Below are positions 1 through 11,920 of a DNA stretch of 64,000 bases, piece after piece; the first letter of the stretch is position 1, and each line of letters starts with the position of its first letter. A model generated the notes under the pieces. The model saw only the letters and a list, made by a program, of their open reading frames with translations. It did not search any database and had not been told where the DNA came from. This DNA is from Chlamydoabsidia padenii (lineage: Eukaryota > Mucoromycota > Mucoromycetes > Mucorales > Cunninghamellaceae). The position numbers were made by a program, and so were the translations under genes. Location of the stretch: positions 533,357 to 597,356 of the forward strand of contig JAIWND010000022.1 in the NCBI GenBank assembly GCA_025330725.1, written 5' to 3'.

Positions 1-240
1 GGAAAGGACACAGTGATAGTGGAGGATAAACGTTTGGAGGATGGACTCCGAGTGGTGCCGTCAAATATATTATCCGGCCTCACTTCCTCGGATCAGAAAT
101 TGATAACCAACCTTTTTCTGCTTTCTGTGGTGACCTTTTTTTTTTTTTTTTGCTTTGTTTTACTTTACTCTACTTTGAATAAGTTTATTATCAAAGAGAA
201 GGGTTTACATTGGATTAGTATTCATGATGATTATATATAA
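1..240 (+). CDS. Possible 3' end of a gene entering from the left
   Basis: Frame 1 is open from the first base to a stop at 238-240, while the other two forward frames stop within 30 bases. The first ~40 codons are mixed and charged (starting GKDTVIVEDKRLEDG). They are followed by a hydrophobic stretch that overlaps a T15 homopolymer, which could instead be a 3' UTR or intron. No family is recognised. If coding, it is the C-terminal part of a protein whose start lies outside the window. The tail after the T-run has untypical composition, so the true stop may lie earlier after splicing. Confidence 0.25.
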   Translation, partial: GKDTVIVEDKRLEDGLRVVPSNILSGLTSSDQKLITNLFLLSVVTFFFFFCFVLLYSTLNKFIIKEKGLHWISIHDDYI

Positions 241-445
241 GACATTCATGATAGCTTGTCACTCTGGATAAACGATGCATGAATCGGGTAGTACAAGAAA
301 GGGGGAGGGGCGGAAAGCGGAGTTTCACCGGATAACCGTTTTAACTATGCGCGGAAGGCAAAAAACATATATAAAGAGCAACTTTGGAGGCATAGAAAAA
401 AAAAAACTCCATTCTACTTTACTACAACCACTTTTATATATCATC

Positions 446-691
446 ATGAACTTTCACGAAATTTTAAAGAAATTGACCCATCGTGCCTCAAGCACCACTT
501 CGTCACCTTCTCAATCCAAAACGACTTCCAGAGCTAGCTCTCTTCATGAATCTCCTGCTGTACATGCAAAGTATTTGAATGATCCTATGCGAACAAGCTC
601 TCATCCTGACTCGGTGGGCTATTATGTCGATCCTATGGGTGGCCGCTCAAGTTATTATGCTAGTTATGATGTCACAAACACTGGCGCTTAA
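446..691 (+). CDS. Small Ser/Thr-rich protein, 81 aa, unknown function
   Basis: Single-exon frame. I chose the ATG at 446 because the longer in-frame start at 275 would run through an A-rich stretch and a TATA-like element (ATATATAAAG near 368) that belongs to the promoter. The protein starts MNFHEILKKLTHR, then has a Ser/Thr-rich middle and a Tyr/Gly-rich end (YYVDPMGGRSSYYASYD). No signal peptide or membrane segment is visible. Upstream, around 298-312, lies a G-rich AGGGGGAGGGG tract that resembles fungal stress-response elements (AGGGG). Small Ser-rich stress-induced proteins of this size are common in fungi, but no named family is recognised, so the role is left open. Confidence 0.5.
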   Translation: MNFHEILKKLTHRASSTTSSPSQSKTTSRASSLHESPAVHAKYLNDPMRTSSHPDSVGYYVDPMGGRSSYYASYDVTNTGA

Positions 692-1269
692 AGACATGTC
701 TCTCATCAAAATACCTCACAGGATCATACCATACTTTATTTCATTTTATCTCTATCTACCTGTACTGTACATGCATATATTTTAATTAATCATCACTATT
801 AGTCTTTTTTCATCCGAATAAACCTTATTAAATCAAACAAACATCTGATGATATTCCATTGTACTGATCAAATCGGGATTTCAATAATGACACCCAAAAA
901 TAGAAAATGTGTCGGTCGGGATTTGGCCTCTGACATGATCCAACGAATCTGTTATGAGATGATTTCTGTACATAACGAAATACAAATGCTACATTACACA
1001 TAGTCTACCACGATCCTTTAAACTCACTGAACTGTATTAGGTCTACAAAGATCATCAGTGAATATTTCACCAGCATGAACGTCGGTGTCGATGATCGGGG
1101 TTTGGATTTGACTTTATCTATCACCTTGAATTTTTTTTTTTTGTGTCGAACCCTCTTTCTTTCCCATTAAAAACCAAATCGACCAGTGAACCTCCAATTC
1201 TATCATAATTCGATATGTTTTTGGATGGAGTGTCATTTTAAATACTTGCTGTTTTGTTTTTGTTAAACA
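692..1269. other. Intergenic, no gene seen
   Basis: AT-rich sequence with a T11 run near 1131. Both strands are closed by frequent stops. I see no gene here. It presumably holds the 3' UTR of the small protein and the former promoter of the RUVBL2-like pseudogene. Confidence 0.5.
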
Positions 1270-2164
<895 letters not shown>

Positions 2165-2374
2165 AACTTGGTCACTGCAACGGAAGTGTAGTTTAGCTTA
2201 CCCTAGTAATTAAAATCCCCATATGTATACTATTCCTTTTTTTTTTTTTTTTTTTTTTTGTTAAATAAAGAATGGCTCCATCTTGTATTTTATATCCCAA
2301 TTGACTAAAAAAAAAAAAAGGCATATTTATTATTAACGGATAGTATTATTATTATTATGATATCGACTAACAAA

Positions 2375-3418
2375 TTAGAATAAGAACAATCCAACAGCGA
2401 ACGACACAAAGGCACCGACAATAGTGAAGGAAACAAAAGGTTGGCCATTGGACATGGATTTGGTTTCTGAAGTACCGACATTTCCTTTACGAGCAGAAGC
2501 AATAGAGGGAGTAGCAGCTTGGACAATAGATGATGAAGAAGCCACCATAGGTTTGGAAACCATTTGTTGGCTGGCAGCGGAAGGAGAGGCCATGGCAGCT
2601 GTCTTGCTCACATTGACTGGAGAAGACAAGGCAGCATCAGAAACAACATCTTCATCAGAAGTACTAGCACCATCGGCTACTAGTTTACCAACACCCCATG
2701 GGATCTTCTCGCCTATTATATATGAAAAAAGAGCAAGGATCAGTCTATTGTTTAATTATATCAGTATCATTTTTTTTTTACCAGTAGGTTGAACAGCTTG
2801 TTCGGGAACTTGTTGTTTTCCATCTTGGCCAACAATAGCGAAACGAGTACTCCATGCGAATTCTCCATCCTCTGCATGAAAATAAAATCCAAATTTAGAA
2901 ATGCGGTGTTTGAATATTTTTCTTTTCTTTACCGTTGGTGAACATTAAAAAGTAGATAGGTGCAGGTGGATCCACTTGAGGGGCAGTGTAATTGTATTTC
3001 ATTTCATCACCTCGTACATTTTCGGCAATATTAGTAAGAAGTACTTGATCATTGTCTTCTCCAGTCATCAAATCTTGAGAGGAGGGGAAAAAGAAAAAGT
3101 CAGTTTTGTCGGGGATTTTATCATATAAACAAAACAAAAAAAAAAAGAATCATCCCTTACCAATACGGAAGTTCTTCCAGGTAGCATTAATGGTAGGTTC
3201 AGTATTATCTTCCTCTACAAAAAAAAAAAAAAAGAATGTGTGTGAGTAGTTGATTTGGTTCTTGCCATTGGTACTCTTCTTTTACCCCAAGTGATTTCAT
3301 ATTCTTTTCCTGCTGTCCACACCGTTCCTGGTTCTGGGTTGGAAGGAGACATGTTCGCTTTGACCACCAGCACCATCATGCTCATCATCATCACTGCATA
3401 AAAGAGAAATGCTGTCAT
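2375..3418 (-). CDS. KRE9/KNH1-like Ser-rich GPI-anchored cell-surface protein, 251 aa
   Basis: Five exons, all phase-consistent: 3418-3286, 3214-3161, 3073-2933, 2871-2782, 2712-2375. The protein opens with a signal peptide (MTAFLFYAVMMMSMMVLVVKA). A Kre9/Knh1-type Ig-like domain follows: SNPEPGTVWTAGKEYEITW near the start, then YFLMFTN and the FAWSTRFAIVG end motif, typical of fungal Ser/Thr-rich GPI membrane proteins. The C-terminal half is Ser/Ala/Val-rich, and the extreme C-terminus is hydrophobic (FTIVGAFVSFAVGLFLF), as expected for GPI attachment. Family members act in cell-wall beta-glucan assembly or as wall-surface proteins; that role is inferred. Two copies of the TTGAAATCCCG motif lie 220-250 nt upstream. 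Confidence 0.8.
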
Positions 3419-4216
3419 CTTTTATTTGATTTGTGTGTATAAAGAAGAAGAAGGAAAGAAAAAGGTATGTTAGAGTAGATAAAGAAGCACTTTCTTTTTT
3501 TTCTTGTACATGACGGAACATTATAGCATTCCAAGTGAATCACTTAAAAGTAATGATCGGATAGTATTTCATCTGCACCATGCTAACGTTAGGAACCGAC
3601 ATTCCCCCCCCTTTTTTTTTTTTTTACCCTGATCATTGAAACCCCGCTTTATGCAATTGAAATCCCGGTGGATTTTCTTTTGATAGGTCAAAGGAGAGCA
3701 TTAAACCAACAACATCCTTTTATTTTATTTCAAAAAGATAAAATTACAAGTAGTAAAAAGGGGGGGGGATGGATGGGCTATACTAATCTAATGGTATACT
3801 TGGTAAAGTCTATACGCTAATCCAAAGTCTTGATGGTCTTGGTCACTAGAGCTGTGAACGGGTTCACCTGAAAATGATATATCAGAGCAAGTTGTGTGAG
3901 TAGTAAAGTAAGTGGTACATATCATAGAATCAGTCAGTAGATGTAAGTGGAATGGTGAGGAGAGAAGGGAACATAGCCAAAAGTGTTTTAAAACCCGCAG
4001 GGTTCCTATTTTTCGGTTCCCAACAGATCTAAAAAAAAAAAAAAAAGCTTGTCAGTATGATCCAATCATCCAGACAAAAACAACATGAAGAGTTGATTAA
4101 CAATAATAGTTTTAAAAAAAAGAAGCTTTATTTCATAATAATTGTAGACAGACTATATGCATAAATAAAAAAAAAAAAGGCATATTGACTATTGACCAGA
4201 GGATTCAAACCTGTCA
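3419..4216. other. Intergenic; promoter of the KNH1-like gene plus an unassigned terminal exon-like piece
   Basis: Besides the motif pair at 3636-3668, the minus strand at 3867-3817 reads as a possible last exon after a TTTTCAG acceptor (VNPFTALVTKTIKTLD, stop). No matching upstream donor was found, so I do not call a gene. AAAACCCGC occurs at 3995-4003. Poly-A and poly-T runs are frequent. Confidence 0.4.
3636..3668. promoter_or_regulatory. Double TTGAAAYCCCG motif upstream of the KNH1-like gene
   Basis: TTGAAACCCCGC (3636-3647) and TTGAAATCCCGG (3657-3668) occur in tandem with ATGCA between them, about 220-250 nt upstream of the start codon. It is one of the recurrent upstream copies of this motif in the window. 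Confidence 0.45.
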
Positions 4217-5212
4217 TCATGTTGATTTTTTCATCCCTCTTGTTCGTTTAGATTGTCCAAAGTCTTGATAAGTGTCATCTGCACTGGTAGACCTTTTTCT
4301 TAATGGTGGGTCATCCGGTGTGTCGTATGATGATTGTAATGCGTCCTCGGTGTCTGCTACTTTAGGTATTACTTGAGCTGGTGTTGTTTCTTCCACTTGA
4401 GGATCAATGGCTAGAGGGGCAAGGGCACGTATACGAATGGGTGTTTTGGTGGTGCTGGAAGTCCTGGGGTTTCGTACGTTGTTTTCTTCTTCTTCGTATT
4501 GAGAATGATCGGATGTGTCGTTTGGTTGTTCAGATACCACCTTTATTTTAAGAGGTCGTCCTTTTGCCTTTCCTGTTGAAGCCCGGGATCCTTTTCGTGC
4601 TGGTGCTTTTTCTTTTGCTGGTGTCTTTTCTTTTGCTGGTGCCTTTGGTTTCGCCCGTGCTTTGGCTTTTGGTTTTGTTGGTACTTGTTGGGTTTTCATT
4701 CGTTCACCCCAATAATGTTCAAAGTTGTCATCCTAAGAAAAAGTGCCATTAGTCCATCATCAACCTTGTTATTACCGAGTGACTTACTTTGTATGGTATG
4801 TTCAATAGATCACTGTCGGTGAGTGCCTTTTTGGAGGGTTGCAAATGACCTGACTTTAAGAGTTCTTGCCATTCCTCCAACGAGCTCCAAAAGTAGGGAT
4901 TGTCGTTCAACGCCGTCACCAAATCTTCGTTTGCATCACAGGGAGGAAGGTAGGGCTTGAGTTCTTGCTGGGCATCCGAAGAGAGTTGACCGATTTTTTC
5001 TTTCAACCATTCCTACCAAGATAATTCAAAAAGGATGAGTGTGATTCACGCAAGTTAGTTGTCTGTTGTTGTTGTTGTTGTTTGTTTGTTTGTTTGGAAG
5101 GAGGAGGTTCACTTACATTCAGTTTATCACAAGTAGCAGGAAACCCATGTGGATCATCCAGGTCGAGCGTTATCTTTGTCTTTCTTACGCGACTAGATTT
5201 TCGTGAAGCCAT
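4217..5212 (-). CDS. ASXH (DEUBAD)-domain protein with basic AT-hook-like tail, 278 aa
   Basis: Three exons: 5212-5117, 5012-4788, 4732-4217, phase 0 throughout. Residues ~33-130 match the Asx homology/DEUBAD pattern of ASXL proteins: LSSDAQQELKPYLPP, then a FWSSLEEWQELLKSGHL helix, and finally NFEHYWGERM, the counterpart of the FFEDYYGQ end of human ASXL. In animals this domain binds and activates the deubiquitinase BAP1 in the PR-DUB complex. The middle is a Lys/Ala/Pro-rich repeat (PAKEK, KAKARAKPKA) with an AT-hook-like KGRPLK, fitting chromatin binding. The C-terminus is acidic/Ser-rich and ends basic (KRTRGMKK). Family assignment is from pattern recognition; whether a BAP1-like partner exists in this fungus is unknown. 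Confidence 0.75.
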
Positions 5213-5747
5213 TTCAATTTTGTGGAGGAGAAAGAAAGAAGGAAAGAAAAAGGGAAATGGAAGAGAAATAAAAAAGGTTGACCACGGCGGTGATTTAAAA
5301 CAAGAAGCCAGACTTGAGGGCGTATACCCTTTACTCACCCTATTACACTGCCTCCATCACCCTCTGCCCAAGAATCATTCATGTGACAGGATATGAAGTT
5401 TCAATTGATAGCAGCACAATCACCATGTCATTGATGATTTGACGATACCGTATGTCAGATTATCATCGGTACGATGTAACGATTTTCCCTTTTATGAGCG
5501 GGACTTGAAAATCATAACCTAAACAAAAACCAATGTTGCATGACAAGTAAAGACTTATTCCCTGCACATTACTGTATAATATAAAAGCAAACAAGTATAT
5601 CATCCAATATTTTCCAACAAACGCCCAAGTGTTTATTAATTAAGATATTTTTTCAAAAAAAAAAAAAAGCTATACTACAGACTTTGATCCTTTTTTTTTA
5701 TGTTCCCCGTCCTGCAGAGATAAATTGATGTTCCCAATAGAGACCAT
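5213..5747. other. Intergenic between two minus-strand genes
   Basis: This is the promoter of the ASXH gene and the 3' end of WDR48. A variant motif GCGGGACTTGAAA occurs at about 5498-5510. T- and A-runs are present; no gene is seen. Confidence 0.4.
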
Positions 5748-8700
5748 TCAAGGCGAAGAGGGCATAGACATGTTAGGGACATCCTTGTACCTGTAAGATA
5801 GAATCACATCACCACTTGATTTCAAGATATGTTGTTTCACTGAAGCCAATGTCATGGTAGGAGTCAAGACGGTGTCACCACAGAGAAGTTCCAAGTCGTT
5901 CACATCGGGTAGCGGGTTGAGTTCAATCTTTTCAGCAATATATTGAAGTAGTTTGCGAATTCGTAACACCCTGTTGGCTAATAGTCGATTGTTTGGTCTA
6001 AATCAAGAAGGAATCAGTATAAGCAAAGTTTCCTTTTTTCTTTTTTATATTGCCTTACCCTCCAGGTAGTTCTGGTAGTCTAGTGTCTTGATGTGGCTTC
6101 AGAATAAAAGTGAGCTTGACTGTTTCCTTACTAGGTGTCTTGTTCTATGTTGAGAAGAAGAAGAAGAACAGAATATGAGTTGGTAGGCAGACTTCTTTTA
6201 TATATACACCTTACATAGAGTAGGAATGATAATAACCACGATGGAGCCGCTTTGGAGATAAGCGCATGATCTTCACCAACACAGCTGACTTCACCACGAT
6301 AGAGATCCATACTTGTTGATGCTTCGGCACTTTCTTCTGCGATGATGATCGAAGTAGAAGGAGGAATCGTCAATGGTGGGAAATCGTCGGGATTAGGTGG
6401 GGTATATTGATGGCTAGTGCTGTCACCGTGGCTGTGGTTACTGATTGAACTGTGTTGTTGTTGGTTTTGATCTTCCGTTGACATGGTAGACGTCGATTCG
6501 TTTTTTCCATTTTGAGCACCACTTGATCCAAGCTAGTCGTATACATGTGTATAAAGATCCGAGTTAGATTTTGTTCCTTTATTTCACCTTTTTTTCAATT
6601 TTTTTTTTTTTTTTTTTTTTTTGAATACTTACATCACCATTGATTGACATGGTCGTATATATACCTTGTTTGTCATCTTCAGTTGCATATCCATTAGGTC
6701 TATCGTCGTTATTGGGTCCCTTGCCCAATTTCGCTTTAACAGAGAGGTTTTTCAGTCGATGCATAAAGTTGGAATTGTTGGGAGAAACGGGCGAGGAAGA
6801 TAAAGCAGCCGGAGGAGGAGGTTGGACGACGGATGAATGATTGTTGACAGGGTGATGTGACCCAGAAAAGTAGTCAAACGATCTGCCGGTAGTAGGAGGA
6901 GCCGTCATAGGACCACGTTCATCGACTGATGGATAGTTGCTAGAATCAGTAGGGTGGAAAGGTGAGCTATCGGTGTTCGTCGTGATTGCTGTAAGAGGGA
7001 TCTTGAGTGCTGTAACCGGTGGTGTTGGTGTTGGTATAGACGGCTGTTCAAGTTGAATAGCTGTAGAATCTGTACGATCGAATCGCGGGGCTGATGACAA
7101 GACCAAGTTTCGTTTCGGTTGTAAGCTGTTTCCATCCAAATCACCATGGTCATTCATTTTATGTGTTTGCTGATTCTGTTCATTCTTGTCATAGTCAGAA
7201 ATGTCATTGTTTTCTTGTCGCTGCATTTCCGCCGAAACAAATGATGAGAATAGGTTGATCAAAAGCCATTTACCGAGATTAACTGGTATCACAATAAAAA
7301 CAGTTAGCTTCATTTTATAGTGGCCATTGGATCTTACTTACCACGTTGATCTTCACGGTATTGATAATCTGATGACAAGCCAATTTCGTCTGCGTACATT
7401 TCACAGTCAAAGCAGTTGGATTCTAACAGTTGTACAGTGATCGCGCCAATTTTAGTTGTTACTGAGCACCAGGAGGGGAAGCTTTCGATTCCACTGATTT
7501 CTTGTGCCACTTCTTCGATTTGTCGTTGTCCAAAGTTTTTGATTTCCATACACTATATAATAATAAATAAAGAGATTGATGAATATAACCCAATAACACA
7601 TACTATCCTTGACATCCTACTTACGCGAACAAGATCCCATAGGGCCACTTCACCTGTTGTATCTTTTGTCAGTACATGTTGTCGATTTTGTAAGACCAAA
7701 TGAGCCGTAATGCCAGGATTTCCTATGAAATACCATCGATACTAGTTAGTTTTTACATCATCATTGTCTTTTTTCATTATTAGTATTTACCTTTAATTGT
7801 TTGATCAGGGGTGTCCCGAAGAGGTGTGAGTGATTCGGTAGAGTCTTCATCATCATCATTATAGCTCATGGGAATAGACATGACCGAGCCTGCGTACAAA
7901 GTGAGACTGTCATTAGGCAAATAATGATCAGGTAGTTGAGGAGAGAAGGCACCTTGAGTAGGTGGTAGTTTGACAATGGCAGAGGCTGGAATATCCGGAT
8001 TGTAGTCAGATCTTGTGAGCACTTGACGGCTTTCTCTTGAGGGCACAGATAGCTATGACAAGTATTTTTTTTTTTTTAGTTAGTATCACCAATGTCATTT
8101 CGTTCCTCTTACTTACCCATCTATTAATACTTGAGCTTGAAGTAGCAGTCCATATGTATGTATCATCAAAAGCAACAATCTATAAATGGAGTTAGTATCA
8201 ACACACATACCCGCAAACAGAGCAAGATTACCTTTCCAACACCAGAGTTTTCCTTGAATAAGCCGATACATTCGCTTTCATCATGTTTATCGATAGGTCC
8301 ACCTTCCCTCTGTATTTCAGTCTTCGTCACCAAACCATCACGAGACCCAGCATAGAATGTTTTCAAATCAGGATGATCAGAGTAGAGAGACCAAACAGAA
8401 TCAGCGTGTGTTTCGTAAGTGGTAAGACATCGCTGTGCTTTCATTGACCAGAGTTTGATTGTAGAGTCAGATGATCCAGATAACACCTACATGATATCAA
8501 TAAAGTGAATATCACAATTGTAGAGATACGTTACATATAATTAACTACTTACATGTTGCCCATCATCACTGATCAATAGGGCACGGATGTTATCAGTATG
8601 ACCTGTTAGCTTGCTGACACGTTTTCCAGATCTTGGATCCCATATACGGACAACCTTAACAAAAACAAAAAAGCTAAATCTTCTTTTCCCTATGATATCA

Positions 8701-9672
8701 TGCTTCTTTTTAATTCCTTACCTTTTCCGGTGAGCCAGTGACAAGTAAAGTACCTGAAGGGTTCACAGCCATTGCATAAATAGATGATTTTGAAGAAGTA
8801 CCATGTGATATATCTACAAAAGGAAACAATGAGAATTTTTAGGGTTATTAATATATCAACTTGTGAAGTGTGCACACAATCCATCATATACGACTGTTCA
8901 AAAATCAACTTACTCGTAGTGTCACCCGGATGGTCGTTATTGATGTTCATAGAGCCAACTTGTATAGTCAATCGAGCTTGTTTTTTTTCCAAATCCCAAA
9001 TGTTGATACGCTTGTCCAAACCACCACTAGCCACCCATCCAGCGCCAGGTGCATAGGCTAAACATTTGACGTAATCTGTATGCCATCCAATCGTCTGTGC
9101 TTGATGAGATTCTTCACTGTAGGGTCTCCATAACTTGATTGTTCTATCTGCTGAAGCCGATACAACTATTAAGAATAAATGCAGCAAAAGAAGTCATTAG
9201 TATTCTATTCTTTGGTGGTACTCGGTTCCTTTTCTTTTACATACCACTGGTGCCTTGTTCACAAACAACAATATCATTTACCCAGTCAGTGTGCATTTGT
9301 GAGAAGACTTGACAAGTAGCCGGCGAAGAGGACTATTAAAATATTCAAATAAGAGTTTAGTTAGTGCATTGATCATATTAATGCCAACAGACTTACCAAT
9401 ACTTCTCTGTCATGTATCCAAGAAGTTTGAGGTGTACCGTTCAAAAGAGGTTGTTGTTGCTGTTGTAGAGGAATGTGCACTTGCCATCCAGCGACTACAC
9501 CGTCCCGACCTGCTGAGTATAATAGACATCCTTCAGCGGTGCCGTTTTCACCATCGTTGTTGTACACAGCACTGGTATCAATCGCCAAGGAATTCACCCC
9601 CAAACAATGAGCCTTCCTTCCATTAGGTTGCCTTATCACATAAGATACTTTACGCCGGGTTTGGACCTTCAT
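5748..9672 (-). CDS. WDR48: WDR48/UAF1 (Bun107-type) WD40 activator of deubiquitinases, 1000 aa
   Basis: Fourteen exons close in frame: 9672-9397, 9332-9245, 9165-8914, 8813-8722, 8654-8553, 8486-8232, 8179-8117, 8052-7791, 7722-7625, 7552-7342, 7282-6633, 6532-6215, 6144-6059, 5997-5748. The N-terminus ([16 protein letters not shown], then [11 protein letters not shown]) and an eight-bladed WD40 propeller ([52 protein letters not shown]) are those of WDR48. The C-terminus carries the two small ubiquitin/SUMO-like domains of the family ([17 protein letters not shown]; then [14 protein letters not shown] to the end). A disordered Pro/Ser/Thr-rich insert (~residues 590-780) separates propeller and tail and makes the protein longer than the 677-aa human form. 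WDR48 binds and activates USP1, USP12 and USP46 (Ubp9 partner in yeasts). It is divergent from elongin C across a 224-bp promoter. Confidence 0.92.
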
Positions 9673-9896
9673 CTTCTATTATTAATGTATGGGGATAAGT
9701 AGCTATATAACAATCTATAAAAGGTGCGAGATTGAATTTCAAGAAGAGAAGGGAAAAAAAATGATTAAGAAGGTGAGAAAAACAAGAAATAAAAGAGCCC
9801 AACCACTGAGTTTAATTTCAAAGCCCGCCTTGAATTGTTCCTCACTTTTGTTCTTTTTTCTTTCTCTCTTTCTACTCTCTACTTCTACTTGTTTCC
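9673..9896. promoter_or_regulatory. Shared divergent promoter of WDR48 and elongin C
   Basis: Only 224 nt separate the two start codons. The interval contains TTCAAAGCCCGCCTTGAA (9817-9834), an imperfect palindrome made of a variant of the recurrent TTGAAATCCCGC motif, about 63 nt from the elongin C ATG. A long pyrimidine tract precedes that ATG. Confidence 0.5.
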
Positions 9897-10369
9897 ATGG
9901 ATAACAGCGAAGAAGATCAATCGGAATATGTAAAGCTCATTAGTAGTGATGGGTTTGAATTCATCATTCATCGTGAAGCAGCCATGCGCTCGGGCACCAT
10001 CAAGAACATGATATCTGGACCGGGTAAGTCTCACTATCGTAAACAACATTGTCTCTCGGTATTAATGCTTTTCTTGTTTGACTTAGTACAGTTTAGAGAA
10101 TCGGTGGAAAACGAAATACCATTCCGTGATATCAAGCAAGTCGACAAAGTCCACACCACGAAATAACTTGAAACTGTAACTTACACACACACACACACAC
10201 TCTCTCTCTCTCTCTCTCTCTCTCTAGGGCTGTTATTTTGGAAATAGTTTGTCGATATCTTTATTACAAATGGCAATACGAAGGTTCTACTGCTGAAATT
10301 CCGGAATTCAAGATTGATCCAGAGGTGGTACTAGAGACATTAATGACGGCCGACTTTTTGGAATGCTGA
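9897..10369 (+). CDS. ELC1: Elongin C (Elc1), 105 aa
   Basis: Three exons: 9897-10023, 10087-10135, 10228-10369. The product matches elongin C along its full length: [56 protein letters not shown] and the end LMTADFLEC. Elongin C has the Skp1/BTB fold and links Cullin 2/5-type ubiquitin ligases (and yeast Ela1) to substrate receptors. The second intron only fits with a non-canonical GC donor (AA|GCAAGT) and the acceptor CTCTAG; this gives DIK|AVILEIV without a break. That intron is mostly a CA/CT microsatellite. The length equals that of other fungal elongin C proteins. Confidence 0.93.
10182..10226. repeat. (CA)n(CT)n microsatellite inside an elongin C intron
   Basis: About nine AC units are followed directly by about twelve TC units, ending at the TAG acceptor. 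The CT run doubles as the polypyrimidine tract. Confidence 0.9.
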
Positions 10370-10553
10370 TAGTATAGCTCTTCCCTCCCTCTCCTACATT
10401 TACTCTTATACTTTTTTAATTACTACCAAATAAATAAATCTTATCATGTTACAAAACATTATAGTATAATGCAAAACTAGAATGTGATATGACGGAAATT
10501 TATCATCCTGGGACAGTAGGTGTTGGCACACTACACGTAAAGAGCTTCAGACA

Positions 10554-10565
10554 TTTGAAATCCCG
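10554..10565 (+). promoter_or_regulatory. TTTGAAATCCCG motif upstream of IMP1
   Basis: An exact copy of the recurrent motif, 83 nt upstream of the IMP1 start codon and 185 nt past the elongin C stop. Confidence 0.5.
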
Positions 10566-10647
10566 ACTGATTGAATTCAACTTTTTTTTTTTTTTTCTGG
10601 TAGTTTACCTTTTCCTTTCGTCCCTTCTCTTTATAAATTATCAGACC

Positions 10648-11437
10648 ATGTCACGATTTGGACGATTTGGACGATTATTATTCAAAGGCAGTATAACAAC
10701 TGTACAATTTGCTTGCTTTATCCATCTTTTTAACCAACACGTAGCTGAACTCACCTTTGTAAGTATCCTCATGAATAATAAAAAAGATAACAAGGCTTGT
10801 GTTGACTTGGTGTGACATTTTACTTAGTGTGTGGGTCCCTCCATGTTACCGACATGTAACATGACTGGGGATATTATGCTTGTAGAACATATATCTCAAC
10901 GCTTCAAATCTTTAGAACCTGGTGATGTGATCGTATGCATGTCACCCTCTGTACCTGGTCGGTCTGTTTTGAAACGTATAATAGGAATGGTAAGAAGAAT
11001 GAAAACGGTGGATACAACCTATATTTACCAACTTGCTCTCTCTCTCTCTTTCTATTTAAATATGTCAAGCCTGGTGATAATATATGTATAGATCCCACCG
11101 TCCCTGATCGAAAGTATTTTGACGTAAGTCCTGGTAGGCAAGGAAATTGGGTATAATTAACAATATATTGGATGATGATGTTTTTATTCTAGGTACCTCA
11201 AGGACATGTATGGGTTGGTGGCGACAATCTCAGCAACTCGACTGATTCCAGATCTTATGGACCGGTAGCAATGGGTTTGATTCGTGGAAAAGTCCTTGCA
11301 AAGGTAAGTCATGGAAAAATAGAGTGATGAATGATCAACCTTTACCTAATCCTTTTTGTTTTTGTTTCTAGGCTTGGCCCGAATTCACATGGATACAAAA
11401 TGGAATGACCCCTGTTGACATCAATCAATACACATAG
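10648..11437 (+). CDS. IMP1: Mitochondrial inner membrane protease subunit 1 (IMP1), 167 aa
   Basis: Five phase-0 exons: 10648-10758, 10828-10989, 11070-11123, 11193-11303, 11372-11437. The protein is a type I signal peptidase of family S26. The catalytic serine is in CVGPSMLPT (Ser42) and the general-base lysine in SVLKRIIGM (Lys86); box E is [21 protein letters not shown]. The N-terminus ([12 protein letters not shown], then hydrophobic) is a short membrane anchor. IMP1 removes sorting peptides from inner-membrane and intermembrane-space proteins such as cytochrome b2 and Cox2. Length and motif spacing agree with fungal Imp1. The acceptor of exon 3 is CAAG rather than TAG. Confidence 0.93.
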
Positions 11438-11920
11438 ATTAGGATCCCCTTCCCCATCTCTCTGTTTTTATTTTATTCCATTTATATGCATCATTCATTC
11501 CTCTTCCTTCTTTATGAACATCACAACTACTTCCACTTACTTGTACTTTATGAAATAAAAATTGTATATATGATAGATTACAAAATAATGTCTCTTATAA
11601 GCAACCAATATAACATCATCAATGTGTTTTATGTATAATGATGGACATTTTACTTGGTGAATCAATCACAATCCCGCTCTCGGGATGGGATGGTAGAGAT
11701 CTACCATTGATATTTTTAATCCCCGCATTCTAGATCTCCGCATGACATGACCATGTGGCATAATGTATTACTTGATACTTGTCAAAGATCATCAATGTAA
11801 CGACTATATTTGCCAATTTTGCTTTTTATTATACAACAAGTGATTATAAATCTAAAGAACTATATATTTATCTATTTCTAAATGTATCATCTATGTAATA
11901 TTCAAGGGTCGCCGATAATA
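11438..11920. other. Intergenic between convergent genes, with a short perfect inverted repeat
   Basis: The 3' ends of IMP1 and of the hydrolase-phosphatase gene face each other here. Positions 11671-11686 read ATCCCG-CTCT-CGGGAT, a perfect 6-bp palindrome with a 4-nt loop built from the core of the recurrent motif. AATCCCCGCA follows near 11719. AATAAA-type signals lie near 11555. No gene is seen. Confidence 0.45.
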
